Assembly (NCBI RefSeq): GCF_001729485.1
Contig: NZ_CP017157.1
Location: 7,378,001-7,442,000 of the forward strand
DNA length: 64,000 bases
Direction of reading: 5' to 3'
Source: Streptomyces lydicus
GTDB taxonomy: Bacteria > Actinomycetota > Actinomycetes > Streptomycetales > Streptomycetaceae
Shown here: positions 26,125-35,056 of the stretch, piece by piece
Layout of the letters: every line of letters begins with the position of its first letter
Numbering within the stretch: position 1 is the first letter of the stretch
Position numbers and translations under genes: made by a program
The notes under the pieces: model-generated
Database searches by the model: none
Seen by the model: only the letters and a program-made list of their open reading frames with translations
What the model was told of the DNA's origin: nothing

Positions 26125-26691
26125 TCAGTGCCCGAGCGGCCAGGAGGCGATCTCCTCGTAGTGCGGCTGGCTGCCCGCCCCGCCAGCGGGCGGGTGGCTG
26201 CGCATCAGGGACAGCGCCCCGACCGTCCAGGCCGTGCCGGCGTACTCCTTGAGGGCGCTCGCGTACGGGGCGAGGCTGACGCCGGCGACGCGGTTCCGGG
26301 CGAGGGTGAGGTGCGGGGTGTAGGGGCGGTGCTCCTCCTGCATGGCGACGCCCGCCCGGCGGCCCGCGGCCGCCGCCGAGCCGGCGAGCCGGCCCATCTC
26401 GGGGCGGTCGCCGTCGGCCCCGGCCCACACCACACGGTCGGCGAACCGGCCGCCGCCGGCGATCCGCAGCTCGTAGGGGGCGCGGCGGTGGGCGGCACGG
26501 GCCAGGCGTTCATGCAGGTCGGGAAGGAGGTCCTCGGCGACCTCACCGTAGAAGGCCAGCGTGAAGTGCCAGCCGTCCCGGCCGGTCCAGCGCAGCCGGT
26601 CCGCGGCCGGCAGCTTGCGCAGCTGCGCCACCTCGACGGCCAGCTCTCCGAGCACGGCGGCGGGCGGCAGGACGGCGGCGAAGAGTCTCAT
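26125..26691 (-). CDS. thpR: 2'-5' RNA ligase family protein (cyclic phosphodiesterase)
   Basis: 188 residues of the 2H phosphoesterase superfamily. The two catalytic HxT motifs are visible as HFTLAFYG (about residue 43) and HLTLAR (about residue 125), spaced as expected. ThpR-type enzymes open 2',3'-cyclic phosphates on RNA. ATG at 26691 gives the family-typical MRLFAAVLPP; a further 14 codons upstream are open but have no family character. The ribosome binding site is unclear. Confidence 0.85.
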   Translation of the reverse strand: MRLFAAVLPPAAVLGELAVEVAQLRKLPAADRLRWTGRDGWHFTLAFYGEVAEDLLPDLHERLARAAHRRAPYELRIAGGGRFADRVVWAGADGDRPEMGRLAGSAAAAGRRAGVAMQEEHRPYTPHLTLARNRVAGVSLAPYASALKEYAGTAWTVGALSLMRSHPPAGGAGSQPHYEEIASWPLGH

Positions 26692-26813
26692 GGAGGTAGG
26701 CGTACGCCGTGGCCCCGCGGTCGTCAATTCCACCGGGCCGGCCGGGGCGGAAGCGCGTTCCGCCCCTGCCGGGAGCCGCGCCGGCGAAGCGGCGGCGGCC
26801 GGGTCCCGCCGGT

Positions 26814-28253
26814 CTACGCGGCGGGGGCCAGCGCCTTCTCCCCCGAGGGGGCGGCCGCTCCCGGGGCCCTGGGCACGAACGTGAGGTGCTGGTGCCCGCG
26901 GCGCAGGTCGATCTTGAGCCGGAGGCCGCCCACGCGGGCCAGCACCAGACCGATCAGACCGGCGGCCGTCAGGGAGATCACCCCGCCCGCCAGGAAGCCG
27001 ATCCGGGCGCCGAAGGCGTCGGTGACCCAGCCGACGACGGGTGCGCCCAGCGGGGTGCCGCCCATGAACACCATCATGAACAGGCTCATCACCCGCCCGC
27101 GCATCAGCGGGTCGGTGGCCATCTGGACGCTGGAGTTGGCGGTGACGTTGATGGTCAGGCCGACCATCCCGATCGGCGCGAGCAGCGCCGCGAAGAGCCA
27201 GAAGGACGGCGCCAGCGCGGCGGTGATCTCCAGCGCGCCGAAGAGCATCGCGGCACCCACCAGCAGGCGGAGCCGGGAGCCGGCGCGGCGGGCCGCGAGC
27301 AGCGCGCCGATCAGCGAGCCGGCCGCCATCAGGCCGTTGAACAGGGCGTACGTGCCGGCGCCCTGGTGGAAGACGTGGTAGACGAACGCGGTCAGCCAGA
27401 TCGGGAAGTTGAAGCCGAAGGTGCCGATGAAGCCGACGAGGACGATGGGCCAGATGAGGTCGGGGCGCTGCGAGACGTACCGCAGGCCCTCGCGCAGCTG
27501 GCCCTTGCTCCGCGGGACGCGGTCGACCTTGTGGAGTTCGGCGGTGCGCATCATCAGCAGGCCGGTCAGCGGGGCGATGAAGGACAGGCCGTTGAACAGG
27601 AAGGCCCAGCCGCTGCCGAAGGCGGTGATCAGCACACCGGCGACGGCGGGGCCGATCAGGCGGGCGGACTGGAAGTTGGCCGAGTTGAGGCTGACGGCGT
27701 TGCGGAGGTCGTCCTGCCCGACCATCTCGGAGACGAACGCCTGCCGGGCGGGGTTGTCGACGACGGTGGCGAGGCCCAGGAGCAGCGCGACGAGGTAGAC
27801 GTGCCAGACCTCCACCTGGCCGCTGAGCGTGAGCCCGGCGAGGGTCAGGCCGGTGAGTCCCATGGCGGACTGGGTCAGCAGCAGCAGCTTGCGCTTGGGG
27901 AAGCGGTCGGCGATGACGCCGCCGTAGAGGCCGAAGAGCAGCATCGGCAGGAACTGCAGGGCGGTGGTGATGCCGACCGCGGCGGACGAGCCGGTGAGGC
28001 TGAGCACCAGCCAGTCCTGGGCGATGCGCTGCATCCAGGTGCCGGTGTTGGACACCATCTGGCCGGTGGCGAAGAGCCGGTAGTTACGTATGCGGAGCGA
28101 ACTGAACGTGCCCTTGCGCGGCGGGGCGGCGGGGCCTGCGGCGATGCCGGGGGTGGTGCCCCGTGCGCTCGCGGTCGCGGTCGCGTCGTCGGAAACCGTG
28201 TCGTGGTGGGAGTTCGGTGCGGGGGCGGAAGGTGCTCCGGATCCCGTACTCAA
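26814..28253 (-). CDS. MFS transporter
   Basis: 479 residues. After a polar start of about 45 residues come 12 predicted membrane helices of the MFS_3/enterobactin-exporter type: NYRLFATGQMVSNTGTWMQR in helix 1 and GGVIADRFPKRKLLL as the loop 2-3 motif A. It probably exports a drug or metabolite. The initiation codon is TTG at 28253, supported by GAGGAGG about ten bases upstream. It begins 27 bases after the marR stop and probably shares its mRNA, so MarR is the likely repressor. Confidence 0.9.
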   Translation of the reverse strand: MSTGSGAPSAPAPNSHHDTVSDDATATASARGTTPGIAAGPAAPPRKGTFSSLRIRNYRLFATGQMVSNTGTWMQRIAQDWLVLSLTGSSAAVGITTALQFLPMLLFGLYGGVIADRFPKRKLLLLTQSAMGLTGLTLAGLTLSGQVEVWHVYLVALLLGLATVVDNPARQAFVSEMVGQDDLRNAVSLNSANFQSARLIGPAVAGVLITAFGSGWAFLFNGLSFIAPLTGLLMMRTAELHKVDRVPRSKGQLREGLRYVSQRPDLIWPIVLVGFIGTFGFNFPIWLTAFVYHVFHQGAGTYALFNGLMAAGSLIGALLAARRAGSRLRLLVGAAMLFGALEITAALAPSFWLFAALLAPIGMVGLTINVTANSSVQMATDPLMRGRVMSLFMMVFMGGTPLGAPVVGWVTDAFGARIGFLAGGVISLTAAGLIGLVLARVGGLRLKIDLRRGHQHLTFVPRAPGAAAPSGEKALAPAA

Positions 28254-28280
28254 AGTGGGTTCGCCTCCTCGGCGTGGGGG

Positions 28281-28754
28281 TTACAACTGGGCGAGTTTCT
28301 CCAGTACCGGTGCGGCCGCCCGCACCTTCGCCCACTCGTCCTCGTCCAGCCCGGAGGCCAGCTCGGCGAGCCAGGCGTTGCGCTTGCGGCGGCTCTCCTC
28401 GAGCATCGCCTCGGCCTGTTCGGTCTGGGTGACGACCTTCTGGCGGCGGTCGTCGGGGTGCGGTTCGAGCCGGACCAGTCCCTTGGCCTCCAGCATGGCC
28501 ACGATGCGGGTCATCGACGGCGGCTGCACGTGCTCCTTGCGGGCCAGCTCACCGGGGGTGGCGCTGCCGCAGCGGGCCAGGGTGCCGAGCACCGACATCT
28601 CGGTGGGGCTCAGCGACTCGTCGACCCGCTGGTGCTTCAGGCGGCGGGACAAGCGCATCACGGCGGACCGCAGCGCGTTGACCGCGGCGTCGTCTGGGGT
28701 GCCCTCCCGGCCGTCGGACTGGGGGCGGGACAGTTCCGGCATGGTCTTTAGCAT
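28281..28754 (-). CDS. MarR-family regulator
   Basis: 157 residues. The winged helix-turn-helix lies around 45-110: LSPTEMSVLGTLARCGSATPGELARKEHVQPPSMTRIVAMLEAKGLV, then the wing PHPDDRRQKVV. ATG at 28754 follows AGAGGG by nine bases. The ribosome binding site overlaps a small dyad ATTA-N7-TAAT (28760-28774), a plausible autoregulatory operator. It is cotranscribed with the MFS gene. Confidence 0.92.
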   Translation of the reverse strand: MLKTMPELSRPQSDGREGTPDDAAVNALRSAVMRLSRRLKHQRVDESLSPTEMSVLGTLARCGSATPGELARKEHVQPPSMTRIVAMLEAKGLVRLEPHPDDRRQKVVTQTEQAEAMLEESRRKRNAWLAELASGLDEDEWAKVRAAAPVLEKLAQL

Positions 28755-28874
28755 AACTCATTACCCTCTCTAATAAAAGCTGCGAGGGCTCACCACCCCG
28801 CGAGATCACCCATACGAGTGAGGACGCGGCCGAAAGCGACACACCTGACCACGCAAGGACGGGACCGTGTCCGT

Positions 28875-29066
28875 ATGGGATCGCAAGTGCTCAGCCTGCG
28901 CGTGGAGGGCGAGCTGCTGGAGCGCCTTCGGCAGCACGCCGCAAAACGCGGAATGAGCGTCCAGGACTATGTGGTCCGGACGCTCATCCGCGAGGACTTC
29001 GACGAGCGGTTCAAATCCTCGGTCGACGAAACCGAACGCCTGGGCATCTGGGGAACCGTCACCTGA
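28875..29066 (+). CDS. ribbon-helix-helix small protein
   Basis: 63 residues. MGSQVLSLRVEGELLERLRQHAAKRGMSVQDYVVRTL has the beta strand plus two helices of a CopG/Arc-type DNA-binding fold. A 20-residue acidic tail follows. It could be an antitoxin-like or independent regulator, but no toxin gene is adjacent. ATG at 28875 is internal to a longer open frame and was chosen because the conserved strand starts there; the usual ribosome binding site is weak. It is divergent from marR. Confidence 0.72.
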   Translation: MGSQVLSLRVEGELLERLRQHAAKRGMSVQDYVVRTLIREDFDERFKSSVDETERLGIWGTVT

Positions 29067-29282
29067 CCCCACCCCACCCCCCAAACTCTTCACTCTCCGC
29101 CACCCTCAGCCGGAAACTAATCACTCTCCGTGTTCGTTCCCGAAATGGAAGGGAGGTGAGGAGGGAGAGGAGAAGGCAGTAGGGAGGAGCGAGGAGGGAC
29201 AAGGAGGAGGCGGTACCGGCCGGCGTCACCCCATCGCCGCTACATGGCTGCTACTTGGCCGCTACTCGGCTGCTACTTGACG
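29067..29282. repeat. purine-rich tract and 11-bp tandem repeats
   Basis: From 29138 to 29215 the plus strand is almost all purine, with repeated GGAGG/GAGGA. This is followed by four 11-bp units beginning GCTAC at 29239, 29250, 29261 and 29272. The last unit overlaps the stop codon of the NCS2 permease (29273-29275). No gene is seen between the ribbon-helix-helix protein and the permease end. Confidence 0.75.
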
Positions 29283-30745
29283 CCGAGCGCCATCTCGATG
29301 GGGTGCAGCAGGAAGTACACCAGGAAGCAGAAGCCGACGACGTCCAGCAGCCAGGGGATCTCCTTGAAGCGGCCGGTGGCAGTCCGCAGCAGGATGAAGG
29401 CCAGGACGCCGATGCCGATGCCGTTGGTGATGCTGTAGGTGAACGGCATCGAGATGATCGTCAGGAACGCCGGGATACCGACGGTGGCGTCGCCCCAGTC
29501 GATGTCCTTGACGTTGGCGGCCATGATCAGGAAGCCGACGACGAGCAGCGCGGGGGTCGCGGCCTGCGACGGGACGACGGTTGCCAGCGGCGTGAAGATC
29601 AGCGCGAGCAGGAAGAGCCCGCCGGTCATCAGGTTCGCCAGGCCCGTCCGGGCCCCCTCGCCGACGCCGGCCGTGGACTCCACGAAGCAGGTGTTGGCGG
29701 AGGCGGAGCCGAAGCCGCCGCCCGCGACCGCGATGCCGTCGACCATGAGGATCCGGCCCATGCCCGGCAGGTTGCCGGTCTCGTTGTCCACCAGCCCGGC
29801 CTCCTCGCCGACGCCGATGATGGTGCCCATCGCGTCGAAGAAGCCGGAGAGCAGCACGGTGAAGACGAAGAGGCAGCCGGTCAGTACGCCGACTTCCTTG
29901 AAGCCGCCGAAGAGGCTGATGTGGCCGATCAGGCCGAAGTCCGGGGCGCCGATGATCTTCTCGGGGACGTTCGGGACCGCCAGGCCCCAGGCCGCGTCCG
30001 GGGTGTTGGTGACGGCGTTGAGGATGATCGCGACGACGGCCATGGTGACCATGCCGATCAGGATCGCGCCCTTGGTCTTGCGCACGATCAGCACGAACAT
30101 CAGCGCCAGGCCGAGGACGAAGACCAGCACCGGCCAGCCCTTGAGCTGGCCGCCCTGGCCCAGGCTCATCGGGACGGTGGTGTGCGCGGCGTCCGGGTTG
30201 CGGCTGACGAAGCCCGAGTCGACCAGGCCGATCAGCGAGATGAACAGCCCGATGCCGATGGCGATGGCGCGCCGCAGGCCGTTGGGGATCGCGTCCATCA
30301 CGCGCTGCCGCAGGCCCGAGGCGACCAGGATCATCAGCACCAGTCCGGCGAGCACGACCATGCCCATCGCGTCCGGCCAGCTCATCTTGGGGGCGAGCTG
30401 GAGCGAGACCACGGCGTTGATGCCGAGGCCGGCGGCGATGGCGATCGGGACGTTTCCTACGACGCCCATCAGGACGGTGCTCAGCCCGGCCATCAGCGCG
30501 GTGGCGGTGACGAGCTGACCGTTGTCCAGATGGTGACCGAACTTGTCGACTCCAGAGCCGAGGATGATCGGGTTCAGCACGATGATGTAGGCCATCGCGA
30601 AGAACGTCGCCAGGCCGCCGCGGAGTTCGCGGCTTACCGTCGACCCCCGCTCGGAGATCTTGAAGAAGCGGTCCAAGCCGTTCTTGGGGGGCTTGGGGGC
30701 CGGGTTCTCAAGGGTGTCGACCGGCGTGGTGGCCGAGGGGGACAT
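29273..30745 (-). CDS. NCS2-family nucleobase permease
   Basis: 490 residues of the AzgA/PbuG branch of NCS2, with 12-14 membrane segments. TVSRELRGGLATFFAMAYIIVLNPIIL, AGLGINAVVSLQL, SANTCFVESTAGVGEGARTGLANL and GVGEEAGLVDN are typical of proton-coupled adenine/hypoxanthine/guanine uptake. The stop overlaps the last of the four 11-bp repeats. No purine-riboswitch core is apparent in the leader. Confidence 0.92.
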   Translation of the reverse strand: MSPSATTPVDTLENPAPKPPKNGLDRFFKISERGSTVSRELRGGLATFFAMAYIIVLNPIILGSGVDKFGHHLDNGQLVTATALMAGLSTVLMGVVGNVPIAIAAGLGINAVVSLQLAPKMSWPDAMGMVVLAGLVLMILVASGLRQRVMDAIPNGLRRAIAIGIGLFISLIGLVDSGFVSRNPDAAHTTVPMSLGQGGQLKGWPVLVFVLGLALMFVLIVRKTKGAILIGMVTMAVVAIILNAVTNTPDAAWGLAVPNVPEKIIGAPDFGLIGHISLFGGFKEVGVLTGCLFVFTVLLSGFFDAMGTIIGVGEEAGLVDNETGNLPGMGRILMVDGIAVAGGGFGSASANTCFVESTAGVGEGARTGLANLMTGGLFLLALIFTPLATVVPSQAATPALLVVGFLIMAANVKDIDWGDATVGIPAFLTIISMPFTYSITNGIGIGVLAFILLRTATGRFKEIPWLLDVVGFCFLVYFLLHPIEMALGVK

Positions 30746-31085
30746 ACGGGGACCTCAGTCGGACGGGCCTGGGCAGGCGCGGGGGCCCGAGGGCCCGGAA
30801 CACGTACAGAACAGGGATACAGAACATGAATATCCGGATCACCTTGGATGAATCGACGATCCAATCCGGTCAGATCCAGAAAGGTTCAGTATGAATAAAC
30901 AATGCAGTGATCGCTATCTCCGCGCGTAGACCCCTGTGAGGCAGGGGTTCGCCGCCGCGCCCGGTGCGCGGGCCTCCCCCGTTCGGCTGTCGCCCGGCCG
31001 CCCCCGGACCCCGGCCCTCGATCCGGCCCTCGCGCCGCGGGCTCCACCGTCCGGCGCCGAAGTCGCCCCCCGTAAGCTGAGCACC
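30746..31085. other. divergent leader region permease/DUF2530
   Basis: 340 bases. The part at 30830-30905 is unusually AT-rich and holds TTGGAT (30844-30849) and ATCCAA (30859-30864) as an inverted repeat, flanked by CCGG on both sides, a possible regulator site for the permease. A hairpin ACCCCTG/CAGGGGT lies at 30930-30948. No gene is seen. Confidence 0.55.
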
Positions 31086-31349
31086 ATGTGGAAGAAGTCC
31101 GAACTGCGCGATGCCCCGGCGCCCCTGGAGGGCCCCGTCGTCGGGACGATCACCGGCGGCACGATCATCTGGTTCGTGCTCTTCCTCGGCCAGCTCCCCT
31201 TCTACGGCTGGTACGCCGACAACGGCCACGCCTGGTGGGTATGGACCTGCCTGGCCGGCGGCGGCCTGGGGCTGCTCGGCATCTGGTACGTCCGCAAGCG
31301 CGACGCCGCGATCAAGCGCGCCGCGGCGGCGACCACCGACCCCTCCTGA
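31086..31349 (+). CDS. DUF2530 small membrane protein
   Basis: 87 residues with two membrane helices (GTITGGTIIWFVLFLGQLPF and WWVWTCLAGGGLGLLGIWYV) and a basic C-terminus with YVRKRDAAIKRA. It matches the actinobacterial DUF2530 family, which has no known function. ATG at 31086. Confidence 0.85.
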   Translation: MWKKSELRDAPAPLEGPVVGTITGGTIIWFVLFLGQLPFYGWYADNGHAWWVWTCLAGGGLGLLGIWYVRKRDAAIKRAAAATTDPS

Positions 31350-31679
31350 CCCGACAGCCGGCAGCCGACATCGGGCACCCCAGGCCCGGCAGCCGACATC
31401 GGGCACACCGGGCCCGGCATCCGGCATCCGGCGGTGGCCTCGCCTGCCCCGGTGCCCTACGGCGACCACTCCTGACGCGAGAGCCCGCGCCGCTCACTCC
31501 CGGCAGCCGCTCGCCCCGAGAGCCCACGGTGGCCCCGGCGGCCCCGGCGACCCCTGCGGCCGGCCCTGAGGACGACCGGCCCCGCCCGTCCCCGGCTCCC
31601 TCCGGCCCGACTGCCCCGCCCCGACTGCCCCGCCCCTCCCAGCAGGTGCCCGGCGCCGTCCGCCCGTAACGTCGAGGGC
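31350..31679. repeat. GC-rich spacer with 20-bp direct repeat
   Basis: No gene is seen between DUF2530 and the ATPase. CGGCAGCCGACATCGGGCAC occurs at 31359-31378 and exactly again at 31387-31406, period 28. Further GGCATCC copies follow. Confidence 0.75.
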
Positions 31680-34166
31680 ATGACGGAGCGGGCGAGGGCC
31701 GGGGCCGGCGGGGGCCCCGGGCCGGGCGGCGGCGAGCCGGCCCGGCGGGCCGGGCGGGAGCCGGTCAATCCGGGCCTGACCGGCGCCGAGGTCGCGGAGC
31801 GGGTCGCCCGGGGCGAGGTCAACGACGTGCCGGTCCGCTCGTCCCGCTCCACGGTCGACATCGTCCGCGCCAACGTCTTCACCCGCTTCAACGCGATCAT
31901 CGGTGTGCTCTTCGCGATCATCTTGGTCATCGGCCCGATCCAGGACGGCCTGTTCGGCTTCGTGATCGTCGCCAACACCGGTATCGGCATCGTCCAGGAG
32001 CTGCGCGCCAAGAAGACCCTGGACAAGCTCGCGGTCATCGGCGAGGCGAAGCCGGCCGTCCGGCGCGACGGCGTGGCCCGGCCGGTCCCCACCTCCGGGG
32101 TCGTCCTCGACGACGTGATCGAATTCGGCCCCGGCGACAAGGTCGTGGTGGACGGCGAGGTCCTGGAGAGCGACGGCCTGGAGATCGATGAATCGCTGCT
32201 GACCGGCGAGGCCGAACCGGTCGTCAAGAAGCCCGGCGACCCGGTGATGTCCGGCAGTTTCGTGGTCGCCGGCGGCGGCGCGTTCACCGCGACCAAGGTC
32301 GGCCGCGAGGCGTACGCGGCTCAGCTCGCCGAGGAGGCGAGCCGCTTCACCCTGGTCCACTCCGAGCTGCGCACCGGCATCAGCCGGATCCTCAAGTACG
32401 TCACCTGGATGATGGTGCCGACCGCGATCGGCCTGATCCTCAGCCATCTGCTGACTCTCGGGCTGCCCGGCGACGCGGCGGTCCGCCGGATGGTCGCCGG
32501 GATCGTGCCGATGATCCCGGAAGGGCTGGTGCTGCTCACCTCCGTGGCGTTCGCCGTCGGCGTGGTCCGGCTGGGCCGCAAGCAGTGCCTGGTGCAGGAA
32601 CTCCCCGCCATCGAGGGCCTGGCGCGGGTCGACGTCGTCTGCCTGGACAAGACCGGCACGCTGACCGAGGGCGGGATGGACGTCAGCGCGCTCCGGCCCC
32701 TGGGGGCCGCCGCCGCGTCCGAAAAAGACGGAGCCGGCGATGGAGGTGGGGCGCGGGGCGGGGACGGGGGCGACGCGGCGGCGTACCTCGGGCAGGTGCT
32801 CGGTGCGCTCGGTGCGGCCGATCCGCGTCCCAATGCCTCGCTTCAGGCGATCATCGATGCCTATCCGGCGCCCGACGGCTGGCGGGTCACCGGGGCTCTC
32901 CCGTTCTCCTCCGCCCGCAAGTACAGCGGCGCGGCCCTGGAGGGCCCCGACGGCGCGCGCACGACGTGGCTGCTGGGTGCCCCGGACGTTCTGCTGCCGT
33001 CCGGCGACGGGCGTCTCACCGAGGTGGACGACCTCAACGCGCAGGGGCTGCGGGTGCTGCTGCTGGCGCGCACCGCGCGGGAGCTGGACGGTCTCGATCC
33101 CGGCCGGGACGTGTGCCCGGCGGCTCTGGTCGTCCTGGAGCAGCGGCTGCGCCGCGAGGCCCCCGACACCTTGCGCTATTTCGCCGAGCAGGGCGTCGCC
33201 ACAAAGATCATCTCTGGTGACAACGCGGTGTCGGTGGGCGCGGTGGCCGGCAAGCTGGGCCTGCCGGGTGCGGACGCCGCGGTGGACGCCCGCGGGCTGC
33301 CCGCCGAGGCGGACGCGAGGGCCGCCGCACTCGACGGGACCACCGTCTTCGGGCGCGTCACGCCGCAGGAGAAGCGGGACATGGTCGGCACGCTGCAGGT
33401 GCGCGGCCACACCGTGGCGATGACCGGCGACGGCGTCAACGACGTCCTCGCCCTGAAGGACGCCGACATCGGTGTCGCCATGGGCTCCGGTGCCGAGGCC
33501 ACCCGGGCCGTCGCGCAGATCGTCCTGCTCGACAACAGTTTCGCGACGCTGCCGTCGGTGGTGGCCGAGGGGCGTCGGGTCATCGGCAACATCACCCGCG
33601 TCGCCACCCTGTTCCTCACCAAGACGGTCTACTCGGTGCTGCTCGCCGTCCTGGTGGCCTGCTGGCAGATCCCCTATCCCTATCTGCCGCGCCACCTGAC
33701 GCTGCTCTCCACGCTCACCATCGGCGTCCCGGCGTTCTTCCTCGCCCTGGCGCCCAACACGGAGCGCGCCCGCCCGCACTTCGTCCGCCGGGTCATGCGG
33801 TACGCGATCCCGTCGGGCCTGATCCTCGGTGTCGCCGCGTTCGTCACCTACCTGCTGGCCCGCGCGTACTACAGCGGGCCCGGCGCCCTGTCCGCCGAGA
33901 CCAGCGCCGCCACGCTGACCCTGTTCCTCGCCGCGCTGTGGGTCCTGGCGATCATCGCCCGCCCGTACACCTGGTGGCGGGTCGCCCTGGTCGTGGCGAT
34001 GGGCGCGGCCTTCCTGGTCGTCCTGGTCACGCCGTCGCTGCAGCACTTCTTCGCGCTGCGTCTGGTCGGTACGACGATGCCCTGGGCGGCGGTGGCCGTC
34101 GCGGCGGTCGCGGCGGCCCTGCTGGAGGTCAGCTGGCGCTGGGTGGCGCGCCGGTTCCCCGCCTGA
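31680..34166 (+). CDS. CtpE-like P-type cation ATPase
   Basis: 828 residues. The actuator motif is LLTGEAEPV, the phosphorylation site DKTGTLTE (Asp near residue 323), the hinge TGDGVNDVLALKDADIGVAMGSG. Membrane segments lie at about 65-100, 230-290 and six towards the C-terminus. VPMIPEGLVLLTSVAF carries the transport-site Pro-Glu. PAIEGLARVDVVCLDKTGT closely resembles mycobacterial CtpE, a calcium-importing ATPase, so calcium is the best guess. A Gly/Asp/Ala-rich insert (encoded about 32700-32785) lies early in the nucleotide domain. The stop codon is inside a 21-bp tandem duplication. Confidence 0.9.
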   Translation: MTERARAGAGGGPGPGGGEPARRAGREPVNPGLTGAEVAERVARGEVNDVPVRSSRSTVDIVRANVFTRFNAIIGVLFAIILVIGPIQDGLFGFVIVANTGIGIVQELRAKKTLDKLAVIGEAKPAVRRDGVARPVPTSGVVLDDVIEFGPGDKVVVDGEVLESDGLEIDESLLTGEAEPVVKKPGDPVMSGSFVVAGGGAFTATKVGREAYAAQLAEEASRFTLVHSELRTGISRILKYVTWMMVPTAIGLILSHLLTLGLPGDAAVRRMVAGIVPMIPEGLVLLTSVAFAVGVVRLGRKQCLVQELPAIEGLARVDVVCLDKTGTLTEGGMDVSALRPLGAAAASEKDGAGDGGGARGGDGGDAAAYLGQVLGALGAADPRPNASLQAIIDAYPAPDGWRVTGALPFSSARKYSGAALEGPDGARTTWLLGAPDVLLPSGDGRLTEVDDLNAQGLRVLLLARTARELDGLDPGRDVCPAALVVLEQRLRREAPDTLRYFAEQGVATKIISGDNAVSVGAVAGKLGLPGADAAVDARGLPAEADARAAALDGTTVFGRVTPQEKRDMVGTLQVRGHTVAMTGDGVNDVLALKDADIGVAMGSGAEATRAVAQIVLLDNSFATLPSVVAEGRRVIGNITRVATLFLTKTVYSVLLAVLVACWQIPYPYLPRHLTLLSTLTIGVPAFFLALAPNTERARPHFVRRVMRYAIPSGLILGVAAFVTYLLARAYYSGPGALSAETSAATLTLFLAALWVLAIIARPYTWWRVALVVAMGAAFLVVLVTPSLQHFFALRLVGTTMPWAAVAVAAVAAALLEVSWRWVARRFPA

Positions 34167-34243
34167 CGTGGCGGTTTCCCCGCCTGACGTGGCGGTGGAC
34201 CGGGTGACCGTGACGGCGGGACAGGCGACCGTGACGGCGGGAC
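34155..34243. repeat. 21-bp tandem repeats over the ATPase stop
   Basis: TTCCCCGCCTGACGTGGCGGT is present twice in a row (34155-34175 and 34176-34196); the first copy contains the TGA stop (34164-34166). A second pair with the same 21-base period follows, sharing GACCGTGACGGCGGGAC (34206-34222 and 34227-34243). Confidence 0.8.
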
Positions 34244-34369
34244 GGTGACGCCTGGGACGGGTGCGTCCCGGCGCCGTCCTCGGGCATCCGGGGTGGTGCG
34301 GGGGATGCGCGGGCGGCGCCGGGACAGGGAAGCCGCTGGTGAGGGAGTGCAGCGGCCGGGCCTTCCGCG

Positions 34370-35056
34370 TCAGCAGTCGGGGACCGCCGGCGGATTGGCA
34401 CCGCAGTTGTTGGGCGAGTTGTGGACGATCGGGCTCGCGAGCAGCGAGACGCTGCCGGAGTTCTTGTAGATGCCTCCGCCGTCGGTGGCGGCGGTGTTGT
34501 CGTGCACGCCGCTGGCGGTGAGCGTCAGCGCGTTGTCGGTGTAGATCCCGCCGCCGAGGTCGGCCCCGTTGTCGCGGACCGTGCTGGCCGTGAGGATCAC
34601 ATGGCCGCCGAAGTTGGCGATGCCGCCGCCCACGTCGTCCCCGGCGTCGCCGTTGCGGACGGTGATCGTGGTGAGGGTCAACTGGCCCTGGCCGGACGGC
34701 TCGTGCGAGGGGCCGTCGACCTCGATGATCCGGAACGGGTCGGCCTCGTTGTCGCGGGTGATCGTGGTGCCCAGGCCGGTCATGGAGATCGGGCTGGTGA
34801 TGTTCGGGAGGCCCGACGGCCCGTCGCCGTCGCCGCCGTGCGCGCTGGTCAGGGAGTAGGTGCAGAACGGGGCCAGGATCAGCGTGCCGCCGCCGGCGGC
34901 GTTCGCCGCGTCGATCGCGTTGACCAGCGCCCCCTCACTGCACGGGACGATGGTCGGGCTCGCGGCCTGCGCGGCCTGCGCGGTCGGGGCGGTGACCGCG
35001 CACAGCGCCAGAGCACCGGACACGGTCATGAAGCGGAGAATTCGGATGGCTCGCAC
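34370..35056 (-). CDS. secreted right-handed beta-helix protein
   Basis: 228 residues. GTG at 35056 follows GAGGAGG closely. The signal peptide RAIRILRFMTVSGALALCAV ends near AQAAQA. The mature part has repeated turns of the pectin-lyase-like type: TITVRNGDAGDDVGGGIANFG, STVRDNGADLGGGIYTD, SGVHDNTAATDGGGIYKN. GGGI recurs in step. Four Cys in the mature chain could pair. The C-terminus ends abruptly at PAVPDC without a sorting signal, so it is probably released. Function unknown; related proteins are often adhesins or wall-associated. Confidence 0.8.
   Translation of the reverse strand: MRAIRILRFMTVSGALALCAVTAPTAQAAQAASPTIVPCSEGALVNAIDAANAAGGGTLILAPFCTYSLTSAHGGDGDGPSGLPNITSPISMTGLGTTITRDNEADPFRIIEVDGPSHEPSGQGQLTLTTITVRNGDAGDDVGGGIANFGGHVILTASTVRDNGADLGGGIYTDNALTLTASGVHDNTAATDGGGIYKNSGSVSLLASPIVHNSPNNCGANPPAVPDC

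Noticed and set aside
30746..30905. Purine riboswitch ahead of the NCS2 permease
   Set aside because: The three-way junction core sequences of known purine aptamers were not seen; only a simple inverted repeat is present.
32700..32785. Possible palindromic insertion in the P-type ATPase
   Set aside because: The Gly/Asp/Ala-rich insert lacks the palindrome seen in the dehydrogenase; it is ordinary low-complexity loop sequence.
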